NCBI RefSeq assembly: GCF_041154485.1
Contig: NZ_AP028669.1
Coordinates: forward strand, 1,674,001-1,738,000
Reading direction: 5' to 3'
Source: Variovorax sp. V93
GTDB taxonomy: Bacteria; Pseudomonadota; Gammaproteobacteria; Burkholderiales; Burkholderiaceae_C
Length of the DNA stretch: 64,000 nucleotides
A model generated the notes under the pieces. The model searched no databases, was not told the origin of the DNA, and saw nothing but the letters and a program-made list of their open reading frames with translations. Every line of letters begins with the position of its first letter. The first letter of the stretch is position 1. A program made the position numbers and the translations under genes. Positions 35,755 to 43,311 of this stretch are shown piece after piece.

Positions 35755-36257
35755 GCATTCCTCCTCTGTTGCTTGGCAGCCGCCATGTGCCGATACTGGC
35801 CTTTCGTTACATGCTGACACGCGGTTGGCCCGGAGCGGGAGCGGGGTTTCCCGTGGGGCGAATAGTCGCTTCCGCCCCGCGCGGCCATCGCAGTGGCGAA
35901 TGCCATCTGGTAGCCCCAGAACAACTGCGCGCGCCTCGGCGCTGGCCGAGCCAGCAGCATGGTTCAGGTGTCATCGCCAGGAAATCGGCCCGCTCGGTGC
36001 GAACCTGCATGTCGGGTGGTGTGGGAGGGGCGCAGTCTGCCCCTATCCCGATCCTGGCACGGGCACAGGCACAAGACCTGCAGCATCGTCGGAAACGGCG
36101 ATGAAGGGCCGCTGACCAGCCTCGCCGGAAGTGACGAGGGCTGTTGCGCGTCTCCCGCTCCGGGCCGCCTGGCTGACTTGTCCAGTGGGGTCAGCCAGGA
36201 ACTGCAACTACCTGTTCGGGTAGTTGCGCGCTCTGCGCACGCGAGGGAAAAAGCGCC
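35755..36257. other. 503-bp stretch without a confident gene
   Basis: This is the divergent region between the PRTase operon (left) and an XRE gene (right). A minus-strand frame at 35751-35960 (69 codons, basic, ending KQQRRNA) ends in a TGA that overlaps the PRTase GTG. It has no ribosome site at any of its ATGs and stays doubtful. No tRNA, insertion sequence or clear promoter is seen. The operon's promoter probably lies here. Confidence 0.5.
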
Positions 36258-36647
36258 ATGCATGCCCCTCTTTCGCCACTTCCCACTCCGTGGCCACCAC
36301 CTATCCCGGCATCGGCGCTTCCACGTAGGGGCTGCCCCGCTTCAGCGCAAAGCACATTGGCTGCAGCCATCGGGAACCAGATCAGGGTACTCCGACGTGC
36401 GGCCGACATGACCACACAGCGCTCGCTCGCCCTTCGGGCAGGAATGTCGGTGTCGATGCTTTCGAGGCTTGAGCGCGGCCTCGTCACCCCTTCGTTGAAA
36501 ACGCTTGAGCAGATCGCGCACGCTCTGCGCCAGCCGGTTCCGATCCTCGTGGACGTTCAACTGCCACTGCCATTCACGGCACCGGAGCCGGCAGCGCGCG
36601 AATCGCCAGAAATGGCGATGAGCTGCCAAGCCGGCCAATTTGGGTAG
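36258..36647 (+). CDS. XRE-family helix-turn-helix regulator
   Basis: This 129-residue protein carries a Cro/C1-type domain in its middle (about residues 37-100): RSLALRAGMSVSMLSRLERG, then TPSLKTLEQIAHAL. The N-terminal 30 residues are Pro/Ala-rich and may not be translated; a start inside that region is possible. It lies divergent from the PRTase-SLOG-TcmP operon and is followed by a cluster of GGCCAA repeats. It is a plausible regulator of that operon, by position. Confidence 0.75.
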   Translation: MHAPLSPLPTPWPPPIPASALPRRGCPASAQSTLAAAIGNQIRVLRRAADMTTQRSLALRAGMSVSMLSRLERGLVTPSLKTLEQIAHALRQPVPILVDVQLPLPFTAPEPAARESPEMAMSCQAGQFG

Positions 36648-36748
36648 CCAAATCACGACCGGCCAAATAGGATCGGGAAGCCGGCTTTTGGCTACTCTGC
36701 CCACAGTCGGCCAACTTGCGTATACCCAACTTGGCTAGACTCTTGGCC
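36633..36748. repeat. Cluster of GGCCAA-type repeats
   Basis: GGCCAA occurs at 36633, 36661 and 36709, with GCCAA variants nearby and TTGGCC at 36744. Within the cluster GCCAACTTG-N8-CAACTTGGC (36710-36735) is an inverted repeat with one mismatch, and CCAATTTGG is a palindrome at 36635-36643. The cluster overlaps the end of the XRE gene and precedes a small membrane-protein gene, so it may bind the XRE regulator. Confidence 0.45.
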
Positions 36749-36821
36749 GACGGACGCCATGCGAAGATTCGGCTATTCGTGCTGGCAGTTTCAGTGCCGT
36801 GAATTTCAGGGAATAAAAAAT

Positions 36822-37061
36822 ATGAACGAACTATCTCAAGTGACGCTTTGCGGCGGAATGGCTGTGCTTGCCTTGGTCATGGGCCTTCGATGGATGCGCA
36901 ACGCTCGAACCTGGTTCATGGCATGGCCTGCATTCTGCCTAGTTGGTGTGCTCATGAGCATCGCACTTCAAAACGAAACACTTGGACAGCTGTCGGTTTG
37001 GCTCGGCATGGCGGCAGTCGCCTTGCAAATCGTTATCGACGCCCGAGCAAAGCGGCGGTGA
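36822..37061 (+). CDS. Small inner-membrane protein, unknown function
   Basis: This 79-residue protein has three predicted membrane helices (about 9-24, 33-48 and 55-70) and a basic C-terminus (DARAKRR). AGGGAA lies upstream of the ATG at 36822; the frame is open 21 codons further but without a ribosome site. No family recognised. It lies between the GGCCAA repeats and a KorA-like operator. Confidence 0.6.
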   Translation: MNELSQVTLCGGMAVLALVMGLRWMRNARTWFMAWPAFCLVGVLMSIALQNETLGQLSVWLGMAAVALQIVIDARAKRR

Positions 37062-37109
37062 CCCGGCGGCCCACTCGGGCCTTCCGTTGCACCTCCAAGG
37101 CGCTCGGGG

Positions 37110-37126
37110 AATTTAGCGGCTAAATT
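37110..37126. promoter_or_regulatory. KorA-like palindromic operator
   Basis: AATTTAGC-G-GCTAAATT is a perfect 8-1-8 palindrome. Its TTTAGC/GCTAAA core recurs at 37738, 41015 and 41042 in this island. It resembles the GTTTAGCTAAAC site of the IncP plasmid repressor KorA, with one extra central base. It lies 133 bases upstream of the hypothetical gene at 37259. No korA gene is seen here. Confidence 0.6.
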
Positions 37127-37168
37127 TAGAAAGCCTCGTCGAGGAGCGATTCGCACGACATCGCTTCA

Positions 37169-37233
37169 CCGGTAAGAATAATAATAAGAATATTATTCTT
37201 CTTACCGGACCGGCGGCGAGGCTCGCCGCCGGT
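37169..37233. promoter_or_regulatory. Two adjacent strong hairpins
   Basis: Hairpin 1 has an 18-base arm (37169-37186) and partner (37191-37208) with one mismatch and a 4-base loop; it is AT-rich in the middle and capped by CCGGTAAGAA/TTCTTACCGG. Hairpin 2 follows directly: ACCGGCGGCGAG (37209-37220), one base, CTCGCCGCCGGT (37222-37233), perfect. No T-run follows, so neither is a standard terminator. They lie 26 bases before the start of the hypothetical gene, whose ribosome site is just beyond, and may control its expression or RNA stability. Confidence 0.6.
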
Positions 37234-37258
37234 CTAGAAAGCGGAGGAAGCGAGCTAC

Positions 37259-37684
37259 GTGAAAGATGCAGATCATGCGGCCTGTGGTCGCGCCCGTGCC
37301 TTCGCTGACGCAGAGGCTTCCTCCGCACACGAGTTCGGCGATCAGTTCGATCCAGGCGATGCCTATCGAGATCTACGCAAGCGCGTAATTGATGGCACAC
37401 TGACTTTCGAGCAGGCCAAGGCTCTTCTGCTGAAGCCCATTCAGGAAGGACGGACTAGGCACATGACCAGATCCATCATTGACGTGATAGGTCGCTCCGA
37501 GGCTCTCAAGCTCATGGGGGACGCCGTGTTGAAGGCTGTCGAAGAAGACAAACGCCTCGGCTTGCCCAAGGGTGTGCAAATCGATGGCGTGCTCTACAAG
37601 CAGTTCGTGGATGGCTCCCTCGAACGGTTCGGCCCAACTGGTAGTCCGATCGCAAAGCCTCTCGCGCCGATAGTCACAAAGTAA
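37259..37684 (+). CDS. Hypothetical island protein
   Basis: This 141-residue soluble protein starts at GTG with GGAGGAAG 8 bases upstream. The sequence has a polar acidic N-terminus, a helical middle (YRDLRKRVIDGTLTFEQAKALLL) and a C-terminus without cysteines. No signal peptide or membrane segment. No family recognised. Preceded by the twin hairpins and a KorA-like operator, which suggests plasmid-style control. Confidence 0.6.
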   Translation: MKDADHAACGRARAFADAEASSAHEFGDQFDPGDAYRDLRKRVIDGTLTFEQAKALLLKPIQEGRTRHMTRSIIDVIGRSEALKLMGDAVLKAVEEDKRLGLPKGVQIDGVLYKQFVDGSLERFGPTGSPIAKPLAPIVTK

Positions 37685-38016
37685 TGATGACCTCGTCGCC
37701 GGGAGTTGTTCAGCGCACGAGCATGGGGGTCGCCCGAAATTTAGCGGCTAAATTCCGCCCCCAGCAGCAACGTCGTGATGGCGGTCATCTTTCCTTGGCC
37801 GTTTCCGACGATGCTGCTGGAGGGCCGGAGGAAGGCCGCAGAGCGATTTCCCGGCCTGCCGCACCCTTACACCGTCACTGAGGACCGCGGGCGCTGCCCT
37901 TGACCTGCTCCCTCCCACTCGCCTGGCAACCGGGCAAAGAAAACGCCTCGACGTGCGAGGCGGAAATGACCGACGACGACCCAGGGACGAGCCGCGCGTG
38001 GAACGCAGCCGATGGG
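37685..38016. other. 332-bp stretch without a confident gene
   Basis: Holds one KorA-like palindrome (37738-37754). An ATG at 37684 overlaps the previous stop and opens a 65-codon frame across the palindrome, but no ribosome site or recognisable sequence supports it. GC-rich inverted segments occur around 37820-37860. Nothing else seen. Confidence 0.5.
37738..37754. promoter_or_regulatory. KorA-like palindromic operator
   Basis: AATTTAGC-G-GCTAAATT again, identical to the copy at 37110. Perfect 8-1-8. No gene starts just downstream on the plus strand, and the nearest minus-strand start lies far to the right, so its target is unclear. Confidence 0.55.
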
Positions 38017-38244
38017 CTAGTACTCCAAGCGTTGCCGAACGCCTGAGACGGCTTCTCGAAAGTCCGCGTGTGTCGCTCGTCCGGTGTTGGCCTGGTAGTA
38101 GATGACCGTGAACATATTCACGGCGGCTTCCGCAAGCGCCTCGAGCTGGTGCGCCTCGTCATGATCGAGCCAGTCAACGCCCGCGAGCAGTTCGGCCGCG
38201 TGATGAACAGCCTGAGCTGCTTGAGTAAGATTCAAAGTTGCCAT
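38017..38244 (-). CDS. Small hypothetical protein downstream of trbL
   Basis: This 75-residue helical, acidic protein (MATLNLTQAAQAVHH start) has no cysteines or membrane segment. AAAGGATG lies about 10 bases before the ATG at 38244; a longer form would begin at 38292. It is the next minus-strand gene after trbL (70 bases) and may be part of the same transcript. Family unknown. Confidence 0.6.
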   Translation of the reverse strand: MATLNLTQAAQAVHHAAELLAGVDWLDHDEAHQLEALAEAAVNMFTVIYYQANTGRATHADFREAVSGVRQRLEY

Positions 38245-38313
38245 GATGCACATCCTTTGCATGTGTTGATTGGAAGTGCCGGCCGGCCCCACGCCGGCCG
38301 GTGCGCCTGTCGC

Positions 38314-40014
38314 CTAGGTTTGCCTCCGGTTGGCGAATGCGGAAATCTCGGCGGCTGCGTCGACGGACTTTTCGCTATCGTTGAACCCGGAGAGGCTGTC
38401 GCCCGTGAAGGCTGGCGGCGTTCCGCCTGACGCCATTCCGGTGGCAATGAACGCTCGCGCCGCCTGGGCCTTGCCAGCGACAGTCTTCGTCTTGTTGATG
38501 TCGGCCTTGTCCTGCCGATCCGCGGCAGCGCTGCCAGGCGCGCGAATTTCGGCCGCGACCCGACCACCTGTTGTCTGCGAGGCTCGGTGGCTTGCAGCAT
38601 CCATGACGCTGCCGATCTTGCTTTTCGCAACAGCCGCGATCCCAGTGCCGAGGGCGCCAAGCACCGACCGGCCGCCCTCGTTGTCAGGTCCATCGCTGTC
38701 GCCTCCGGTCGCCGCTTCGTAGTCGCCATTCTTCGGCGGTGATGCTTGCCCGCCGCCGATCGGTGCGTTGTCGTTCGCGACCGTCTTCGAGCCCGGCTCG
38801 GACTGGCTGCCCGAATCCTCCTCAGGCGCGGTGTCGCCCTTCCAGCCCGCGTTTTGGCCGCCGAAGCTGCCCAGCCCGCCACCGCTGTCTCCCATCGCCG
38901 CAGCGAAGGGCGTCGAGGTGCTGGCACCGGCTGAGCCGCCGCCATCGCCGCCGGCCATGAAGTCCGGCATGCCGCCCACCCCCGTGTTGTTGCTGTTGGA
39001 GGTTCCGGCCTGGTCGAACGCCGCCTTGATGGCCGATCCCCAGCCGGCAGCGCTCGCGCCCGCGGAAGTCGCCACACTCATCGCTCCGGCCGCTGCCGCG
39101 CCGGCCATGGCCGCAGCCGCCATCAGTGTTCCTGTTCCGGCCCCGCCCATGCTGGCCGCGCCACCCACGCTCGCCCCAGTAATGATCCCCGCGATCAGCG
39201 GAGGAATCTTGTTTACGAGATAGAGCAGCAAGCCTGCCACGACCAGGATCACGGCCAAGTCCCTGAGCGTCGCATCGCCCATCTTGACGTAGTACTCATT
39301 GAGCACGGCTTGGCCGATCCCGACGAGCAGCGTCATACCCATCAGAGAGGCAGCGATCCCGAGCACGGTCTTGTAGTAGTTGATCGCCATGTCGGAGGTC
39401 CAGCGGGAACCGCCAAAGCCCAGGAAGAAGATGCCCGCGTAGGCCAATATCCAACCCGACACCAACAGCACGACCATGTTGATGGCAACAAGCGCGAGCA
39501 TTCCCAAGGTAAGAATGGCGATGACTGCGCCGATCGCGGTTTCAATCGGCGCCCACACGGACGAGTTGTCGATCACCTTCGAGAAGATCTTGAATCCGAT
39601 GTCTACGATCCCTGACGGTGTGAGCCCTGGGACGCCAGCGGCATCGCCGGCGAGCTGCTTGAGCGAATTCATGATTGCTGTTGCAATCGGCGAAGCGTTG
39701 CTCAGCAGGAAGAAGAAAAATCCTGTGAACATCACGTAGCGGATCAGCTCGGCGAATATCTCGCCAATGTCCGCCTTGCGCAGAGCCATCATGCCGAAGG
39801 TCCACACCATGCTGATGAGGGCCAGTGCCCAAAACAGCCGCGTGGCGGCGGCGCTTATGGAGCCACCCCACGTCGCAGCTTGAGCTTGGTAGCGGGCCGT
39901 CACGTTGTCCAGTACACCAGCGCTATCGATTGCGGCGTGTGCCGTCAGAGAAAAGAGCGCCGCCATCATCAGCAGCGCCAGCGCGATTGAGCGCGTACGA
40001 GTCAATATTTTCAT
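38314..40014 (-). CDS. trbL: TrbL/VirB6-type conjugative transfer membrane protein
   Basis: This 566-residue inner-membrane T4SS channel protein has an N-terminal signal (SLTAHA then AIDSAG), about five membrane helices (between residues 50 and 270), a Gly/Ala-rich stretch (GTLMAAAAMAGAAAAGAM) and a long polar C-terminal tail. This is the TrbL layout. The ATG at 40014 forms TGATG with the preceding stop and has AAGGTG upstream; GTG codons at 40017 and 40020 are alternatives. It lacks the other T4SS genes (trbB to trbI), so it cannot form a complete channel by itself. Confidence 0.9.
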   Translation of the reverse strand: MKILTRTRSIALALLMMAALFSLTAHAAIDSAGVLDNVTARYQAQAATWGGSISAAATRLFWALALISMVWTFGMMALRKADIGEIFAELIRYVMFTGFFFFLLSNASPIATAIMNSLKQLAGDAAGVPGLTPSGIVDIGFKIFSKVIDNSSVWAPIETAIGAVIAILTLGMLALVAINMVVLLVSGWILAYAGIFFLGFGGSRWTSDMAINYYKTVLGIAASLMGMTLLVGIGQAVLNEYYVKMGDATLRDLAVILVVAGLLLYLVNKIPPLIAGIITGASVGGAASMGGAGTGTLMAAAAMAGAAAAGAMSVATSAGASAAGWGSAIKAAFDQAGTSNSNNTGVGGMPDFMAGGDGGGSAGASTSTPFAAAMGDSGGGLGSFGGQNAGWKGDTAPEEDSGSQSEPGSKTVANDNAPIGGGQASPPKNGDYEAATGGDSDGPDNEGGRSVLGALGTGIAAVAKSKIGSVMDAASHRASQTTGGRVAAEIRAPGSAAADRQDKADINKTKTVAGKAQAARAFIATGMASGGTPPAFTGDSLSGFNDSEKSVDAAAEISAFANRRQT

Positions 40015-40256
40015 CACCACACCTTTTTCTCACTCGGGCTGTACGATCCCCGCCGCGCACACTTCGAGCCGAACTCCCGGCGCACAGCGTCCGTTACGGG
40101 CATGGCCTCGATCGCGGCTTTAGCACAGTTCGTGTCGTTGACATCTGGCATCACGTAAGGCGGCGGTGTTGGTACTTCCGTCTTGCCGCAGCCGGCAAGC
40201 GCAACAACCATCACAGCCGCGAGCGCCCACGCACAATTGATGCGAGCCGTCGTCAT
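40014..40256 (-). CDS. Entry-exclusion-type lipoprotein (TrbK/EexN position)
   Basis: This 80-residue lipoprotein has a signal peptide ending LAGC, followed by GKTEVPTPPPY and a short domain with two more cysteines. Its place between trbJ and trbL, overlapping both as TGATG, is that of TrbK (or Eex) in IncP/IncW plasmids, which blocks entry of a second related plasmid. Sequence similarity alone would not identify it; the call rests mainly on lipobox, size and order. Confidence 0.75.
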   Translation of the reverse strand: MTTARINCAWALAAVMVVALAGCGKTEVPTPPPYVMPDVNDTNCAKAAIEAMPVTDAVRREFGSKCARRGSYSPSEKKVW

Positions 40257-41077
40257 CACCAGACCTTCACCGGGCTGTCGCGGTACGTGCCACTGCGCGC
40301 GCGGGCACTGCCAGCTGCACGCATCGCCTCGTCATCAGCCTGCGCCTGCATCCGCGTCGTCGTCGCGTTCTGCTGAGCGATCAGCAAGCCACGGATTTGT
40401 AGGAGCTGATTGGCCTGCGAACTGGCGAGCTGGTTGGCGTAGCCCAGCGCCTGCATCTGGCCGTTCGCCCCTTGCGCGGCCGACTGCAAACGCTGCAACG
40501 TGCGCGCGTCCGTTTCCATCGCGTCTTGCTGCTTGTCCAGGCCCTTGAACAGCGCGTCGTTCGCCTTCTTTTGCGACTCCGACTGGTACTTCTGCTGGTT
40601 GGACAGCAGCATGGATCGCGTTGCATCGTCGCAGGAACCGCCGTTGAAGCACGGCGAGTTCTTGTAGTAGCTCACGTCCTGGAACTTGCCGAGGTAAGCA
40701 TCGATGCTGCCGAGCTGCTGCTTGTAGTAGCTCAGCGTGTCGATGGTGCTGCGCAACGAATTCATTGTTGCCTGTGCCTGGTCCCAAATCTGCGTCACCG
40801 GCGCGGCGGTGTTTTGCAGCATGTTCTGGTACTGCTGCATTTGCAGTTGGTACTGCTCGACTTGCTTGGCGTATTGCTCAACCTGCTTAGCAGTCTGAGC
40901 GACGGCCTCGATTGCCGACATGATGTTTTGCCCCAAGTTGGCCCCGTCGAACGTCGGGATGCCTGCTTGCGTCGGTGCCACGGCACCGACCGCCAAGGCG
41001 ATGACGAGGCCGGTTTTAGCCGCTAAATTTCTTAGCCGAGTTTTAGCGGCTAAATTCTTCTGCTGGATGGACTGCAT
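40256..41077 (-). CDS. trbJ: TrbJ/VirB5-type conjugative transfer protein
   Basis: This 273-residue periplasmic pilus-tip-type protein has an unusually long signal peptide (about 39 residues, cut after PTQA). It continues AGIPTFDGANLGQN, then a Gln-rich coiled coil (VEQYAKQVEQYQLQMQQYQN) and NTAAPVTQIWDQAQ, as in TrbJ. AAGGAG lies 6 bases before the ATG at 41077. The signal's N-region contains two NLAAK repeats, each encoded by a KorA-like palindrome. It is the first gene of a trbJ-trbK-trbL remnant. Confidence 0.88.
   Translation of the reverse strand: MQSIQQKNLAAKTRLRNLAAKTGLVIALAVGAVAPTQAGIPTFDGANLGQNIMSAIEAVAQTAKQVEQYAKQVEQYQLQMQQYQNMLQNTAAPVTQIWDQAQATMNSLRSTIDTLSYYKQQLGSIDAYLGKFQDVSYYKNSPCFNGGSCDDATRSMLLSNQQKYQSESQKKANDALFKGLDKQQDAMETDARTLQRLQSAAQGANGQMQALGYANQLASSQANQLLQIRGLLIAQQNATTTRMQAQADDEAMRAAGSARARSGTYRDSPVKVW
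41015..41054. promoter_or_regulatory. Pair of KorA-like palindromes inside trbJ
   Basis: TTTAGC-C-GCTAAA (41015-41027) and TTTAGC-G-GCTAAA (41042-41054) lie 27 bases apart within codons 8-21 of trbJ. Each is a perfect 6-1-6 palindrome and encodes Asn-Leu-Ala-Ala-Lys together with flanking bases. A repressor bound here would block elongation just after the start codon. Their spacing of 27 bases is also nine codons, so the reading frame is kept. Confidence 0.6.
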
Positions 41078-41160
41078 GGTGGCTCCTTGAACAGTTGATC
41101 GCCACGGAATACGACATCGCGCTACGTGGCCTCGCGCGATGGCTTCTGAAGATGACTCGA

Positions 41161-41529
41161 CTAAGAGAAGACCACGGTCTTCATGATTTCGGACAACTTG
41201 CCCTGGTTCTGATCGATCTTGGTCAGGGCCGCGAGGACAACGCGACGCTGCTCTTGGAGAGTGAATCCGGCGAGGCGCTTGTCATTGCTCAACCACATCT
41301 TGAGCAGGCCGCCGAGCCGTTCGAGGTCCCGATTGACTTTCACCAAGTCCCTCACGCGCTCGTAGTCGAGGGCGCACTTCACCTCGTAGCCCTGACCAAC
41401 CTTGCGCAAGAAGCCGGCGGTGCTGTTTCCGGTGGATCGAGCCAGCTCTTCGATCCTTCGCTTCTCGTCAGGAAAAACGCGCACGATGATTGGCGTATTG
41501 CCCTTTCGAGTGGACTTCCTCTCCGTCAT
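41161..41529 (-). CDS. traJ: Relaxosome accessory protein TraJ (MobC-like)
   Basis: This 122-residue basic protein matches RP4-type TraJ: RKGNTPIIVRVFPDEKRRIEEL, then STGNSTAGFLRKVGQGYEV, with a ribbon-helix-helix N-terminus. TraJ binds the inverted repeat at oriT and recruits the TraI relaxase. GAGGTG precedes the ATG. The gene is read away from the oriT at 41609-41661, the RP4 arrangement, but the traI gene that should follow is absent; trbJ comes next after 83 bases. Confidence 0.88.
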   Translation of the reverse strand: MTERKSTRKGNTPIIVRVFPDEKRRIEELARSTGNSTAGFLRKVGQGYEVKCALDYERVRDLVKVNRDLERLGGLLKMWLSNDKRLAGFTLQEQRRVVLAALTKIDQNQGKLSEIMKTVVFS

Positions 41530-41608
41530 GGAGTCACCTCAGCTGCGGTAGCAGCTCGGCCCCGCAGGGCAGGACTCCCGTTGAGCGCCGTAGGTGCGAA
41601 TAAGGGTG

Positions 41609-41661
41609 TGCGATGAACCTGGACGGCCTTGGCCCGTACAGGTACAGCGCATATCCTGCCC
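41609..41661. other. RP4-type origin of transfer (oriT) with nic site
   Basis: An imperfect inverted repeat, left arm 41609-41626 and right arm 41634-41651 (15 of 18 bases pair), sits one base before TATCCTGCCC (41652-41661). This is the RP4 nic sequence, cut between G and C (41658/41659). The arrangement, inverted repeat then nic, with traJ transcribed away from it, is that of RP4 oriT. The remainder of 41530-41907 holds no gene I can support. Confidence 0.85.
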
Positions 41662-41907
41662 CGTTTTCCGGAGTCATTCCGGCCGTGGCGACTCGCCACG
41701 TTCGCGCATTTTTTTCGCGGCAAGATGCAGCCGGACAACGCTGAATCTGTTGAAGGCATGGGATCTGCGCGTTCACAGCGTGTTTGCTGCGTGCTTATAG
41801 CGCTGTAGTTGCGCATGTGCAGCGCGAATGCGGTGCACATGCTGCGCAGAATAGACGCGATATCTTTGACGAGGCGCGTTCGTCCGATCAGCAGCGTTTC
41901 GCTCATT

Positions 41908-42165
41908 TCAATCGCGAGATTCATTGATTTCCTCCTCGCTCGATGTGAACGCTCCGTCCAGTAGCGACGCGACCACGTCCACGGGGAAATACATGCGTCG
42001 CCCGATGTAGACCTTGCGGGCCTTGAGTTGCCGCGTCCATGCCTCGGTGGGTTTGAGCAGGGCCATACGCAAGCCTTCGGGCTTGCGGCTCAAGGTCATG
42101 GCCAGTTGCTCCAAGGTCATGACCGCGCCGTACTGCTCCTTCAGGATTTCGAATGTCGAACTCAC
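41908..42165 (-). CDS. Small plasmid-type helix-turn-helix protein
   Basis: This 85-residue protein starts at GTG. The middle, LTLEQLAMTLSRKPEGLRMALL, looks like an excisionase-type helix-turn-helix, and KVYIGRRMYFPVDVVASLLDG resembles a wing. The C-terminus is acidic. It sits on the far side of oriT from traJ, where RP4 has traK, but is not clearly related to TraK. It could be an oriT-binding or regulatory protein. The ribosome site is weak. Confidence 0.65.
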   Translation of the reverse strand: MSSTFEILKEQYGAVMTLEQLAMTLSRKPEGLRMALLKPTEAWTRQLKARKVYIGRRMYFPVDVVASLLDGAFTSSEEEINESRD

Positions 42166-42277
42166 ACACTTGGCCTATTGCTCATTGATTGATGCCTATG
42201 CGCCGGATTCTTGTGAAGGCTGGACTAAGATTCCAGTGCAAATAACGAGCGGTTTTCTTACTAGGAAGAATTTGCCC

Positions 42278-43015
42278 ATGGCTCGACCAACAAGGACAAC
42301 AGTGGAGCGCCGGCGAGGCGGTATGCGCGCTGCGGCGGCGATGCGCGAACTGGCCCGACGGATCGGCGCATCGAACCCTCATCAGTTCGCTGGACGTTTC
42401 GATGCGATCACCGGCATGAGGACTCAGACATCTGGCAAATGGCGGCAGTGCTTCACGGGCGAGAAGGCACTTTCGGTGCAACAGCTTCGGCTACTCTCGT
42501 GTATGGACGCTGATGCGATCACACTGCATGACGCCGGGCCTTGCGATCTATGGCTTGCGCTGTGGGGAGAACCAGGAGCGCTCTGGCAGCTTTGCCGAAC
42601 GAGGCTAGACAGCGATGGCCCGATGATCGAAGACACGAAGTGGTCGGAAGTCGCCGACGGCTGTATGCAGGCTCGTTCGTTCGAAGCGACGCTCGCGGAG
42701 TTCGAAGCGGAGTTGCTGTTGGCCGAGGCCTATGGCCAACCCCTTACGCTTCGACATCTCACAGAAACTGTTGCCTTGTTTCGACTGCATGGTGCACTGA
42801 GCGCGCTCGCCGTGATGGTTGCCGACTCGCAAGGCTTGGCTCGTTGCCTTCAGGCGTGCTTCACCGACGCAGCCGTGCATTCCGATCTGACCCGCCTAGG
42901 TGTTGTCGACGGCGTGGGTCAAGAGCTGGCCGAGTTCGTTGATTCCCCAGGCGCGGCAATTCCGGCGATGGACCGATGGGACGCGTTGGCCTTGAAGGTA
43001 GCGTGGATCGGGTGA
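42278..43015 (+). CDS. Hypothetical protein next to the replication region
   Basis: This 245-residue protein starts at the ATG 42278 (TAGGAAGAA upstream); the frame is open further but crosses the neighbouring divergent gene. The basic N-terminus (ARPTRTTVERRRGG) and a segment LARRIGASNPHQFAGRFDAI are DNA-binding-like; the C-terminal half is helical and acidic. It stands divergent from the small HTH gene and convergent with oriV. Family not recognised. Confidence 0.7.
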   Translation: MARPTRTTVERRRGGMRAAAAMRELARRIGASNPHQFAGRFDAITGMRTQTSGKWRQCFTGEKALSVQQLRLLSCMDADAITLHDAGPCDLWLALWGEPGALWQLCRTRLDSDGPMIEDTKWSEVADGCMQARSFEATLAEFEAELLLAEAYGQPLTLRHLTETVALFRLHGALSALAVMVADSQGLARCLQACFTDAAVHSDLTRLGVVDGVGQELAEFVDSPGAAIPAMDRWDALALKVAWIG

Positions 43016-43201
43016 GGCATCGATTGTTGGTCACAACAACGCCGTGCGGAGAGGCGTCGTCGCATCCCTGGACGACTTGCTTTGCGGGTCGCACGGACCT
43101 TCTTTTTGGTGTCAATCGACGTTATAAGAAATATAGGGTTACCTGCGCGCGCGCGTTACGCCATGGGGGAGCCGCGTCACTGCTCGCGCGAACGGGCATT
43201 G

Positions 43202-43308
43202 GCGTTCGTGAAAGTACGTGCCCGGGCGTCCGTGAAAGTACGTGTCGATCCACAAGTCCGCGTCCGTGAAAGTACGATCCTATCCACACCCCGGATTCAC
43301 TATCCACA
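43202..43308. repeat. Iterons and DnaA-box-like sites (oriV)
   Basis: Three 19-base iterons, GCGTYCGTGAAAGTACG plus two bases, lie at 43202-43220, 43226-43244 and 43260-43278, all in the same direction. Two CTATCCACA sequences (43280-43288 and 43300-43308) match the DnaA box TTATCCACA at eight of nine positions. An AT-richer stretch lies at about 43100-43140. The repA stop follows at 43312. This is a typical theta-replication origin. Confidence 0.85.
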
Positions 43309-43311
43309 GGC

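Noticed and set aside
35751..35960. 69-codon minus-strand frame whose TGA overlaps the PRTase GTG start
   Set aside because: The overlap suggests coupling, but none of its ATGs has a ribosome site and no family is recognised. Left out as a gene but noted in the gap entry.
37169..37233. CRISPR or terminator interpretation of the paired hairpins
   Set aside because: There is no regular repeat-spacer pattern and no T-run; they are two unlike inverted repeats.
37684..37881. 65-codon frame starting at the stop of the hypothetical gene at 37259
   Set aside because: It crosses a KorA-like palindrome, has no ribosome site of its own, and its composition looks random.
41526..41924. 132-codon minus-strand frame across the oriT region
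   Set aside because: It overlaps the oriT inverted repeat and nic site, has no recognisable sequence and no ribosome site.
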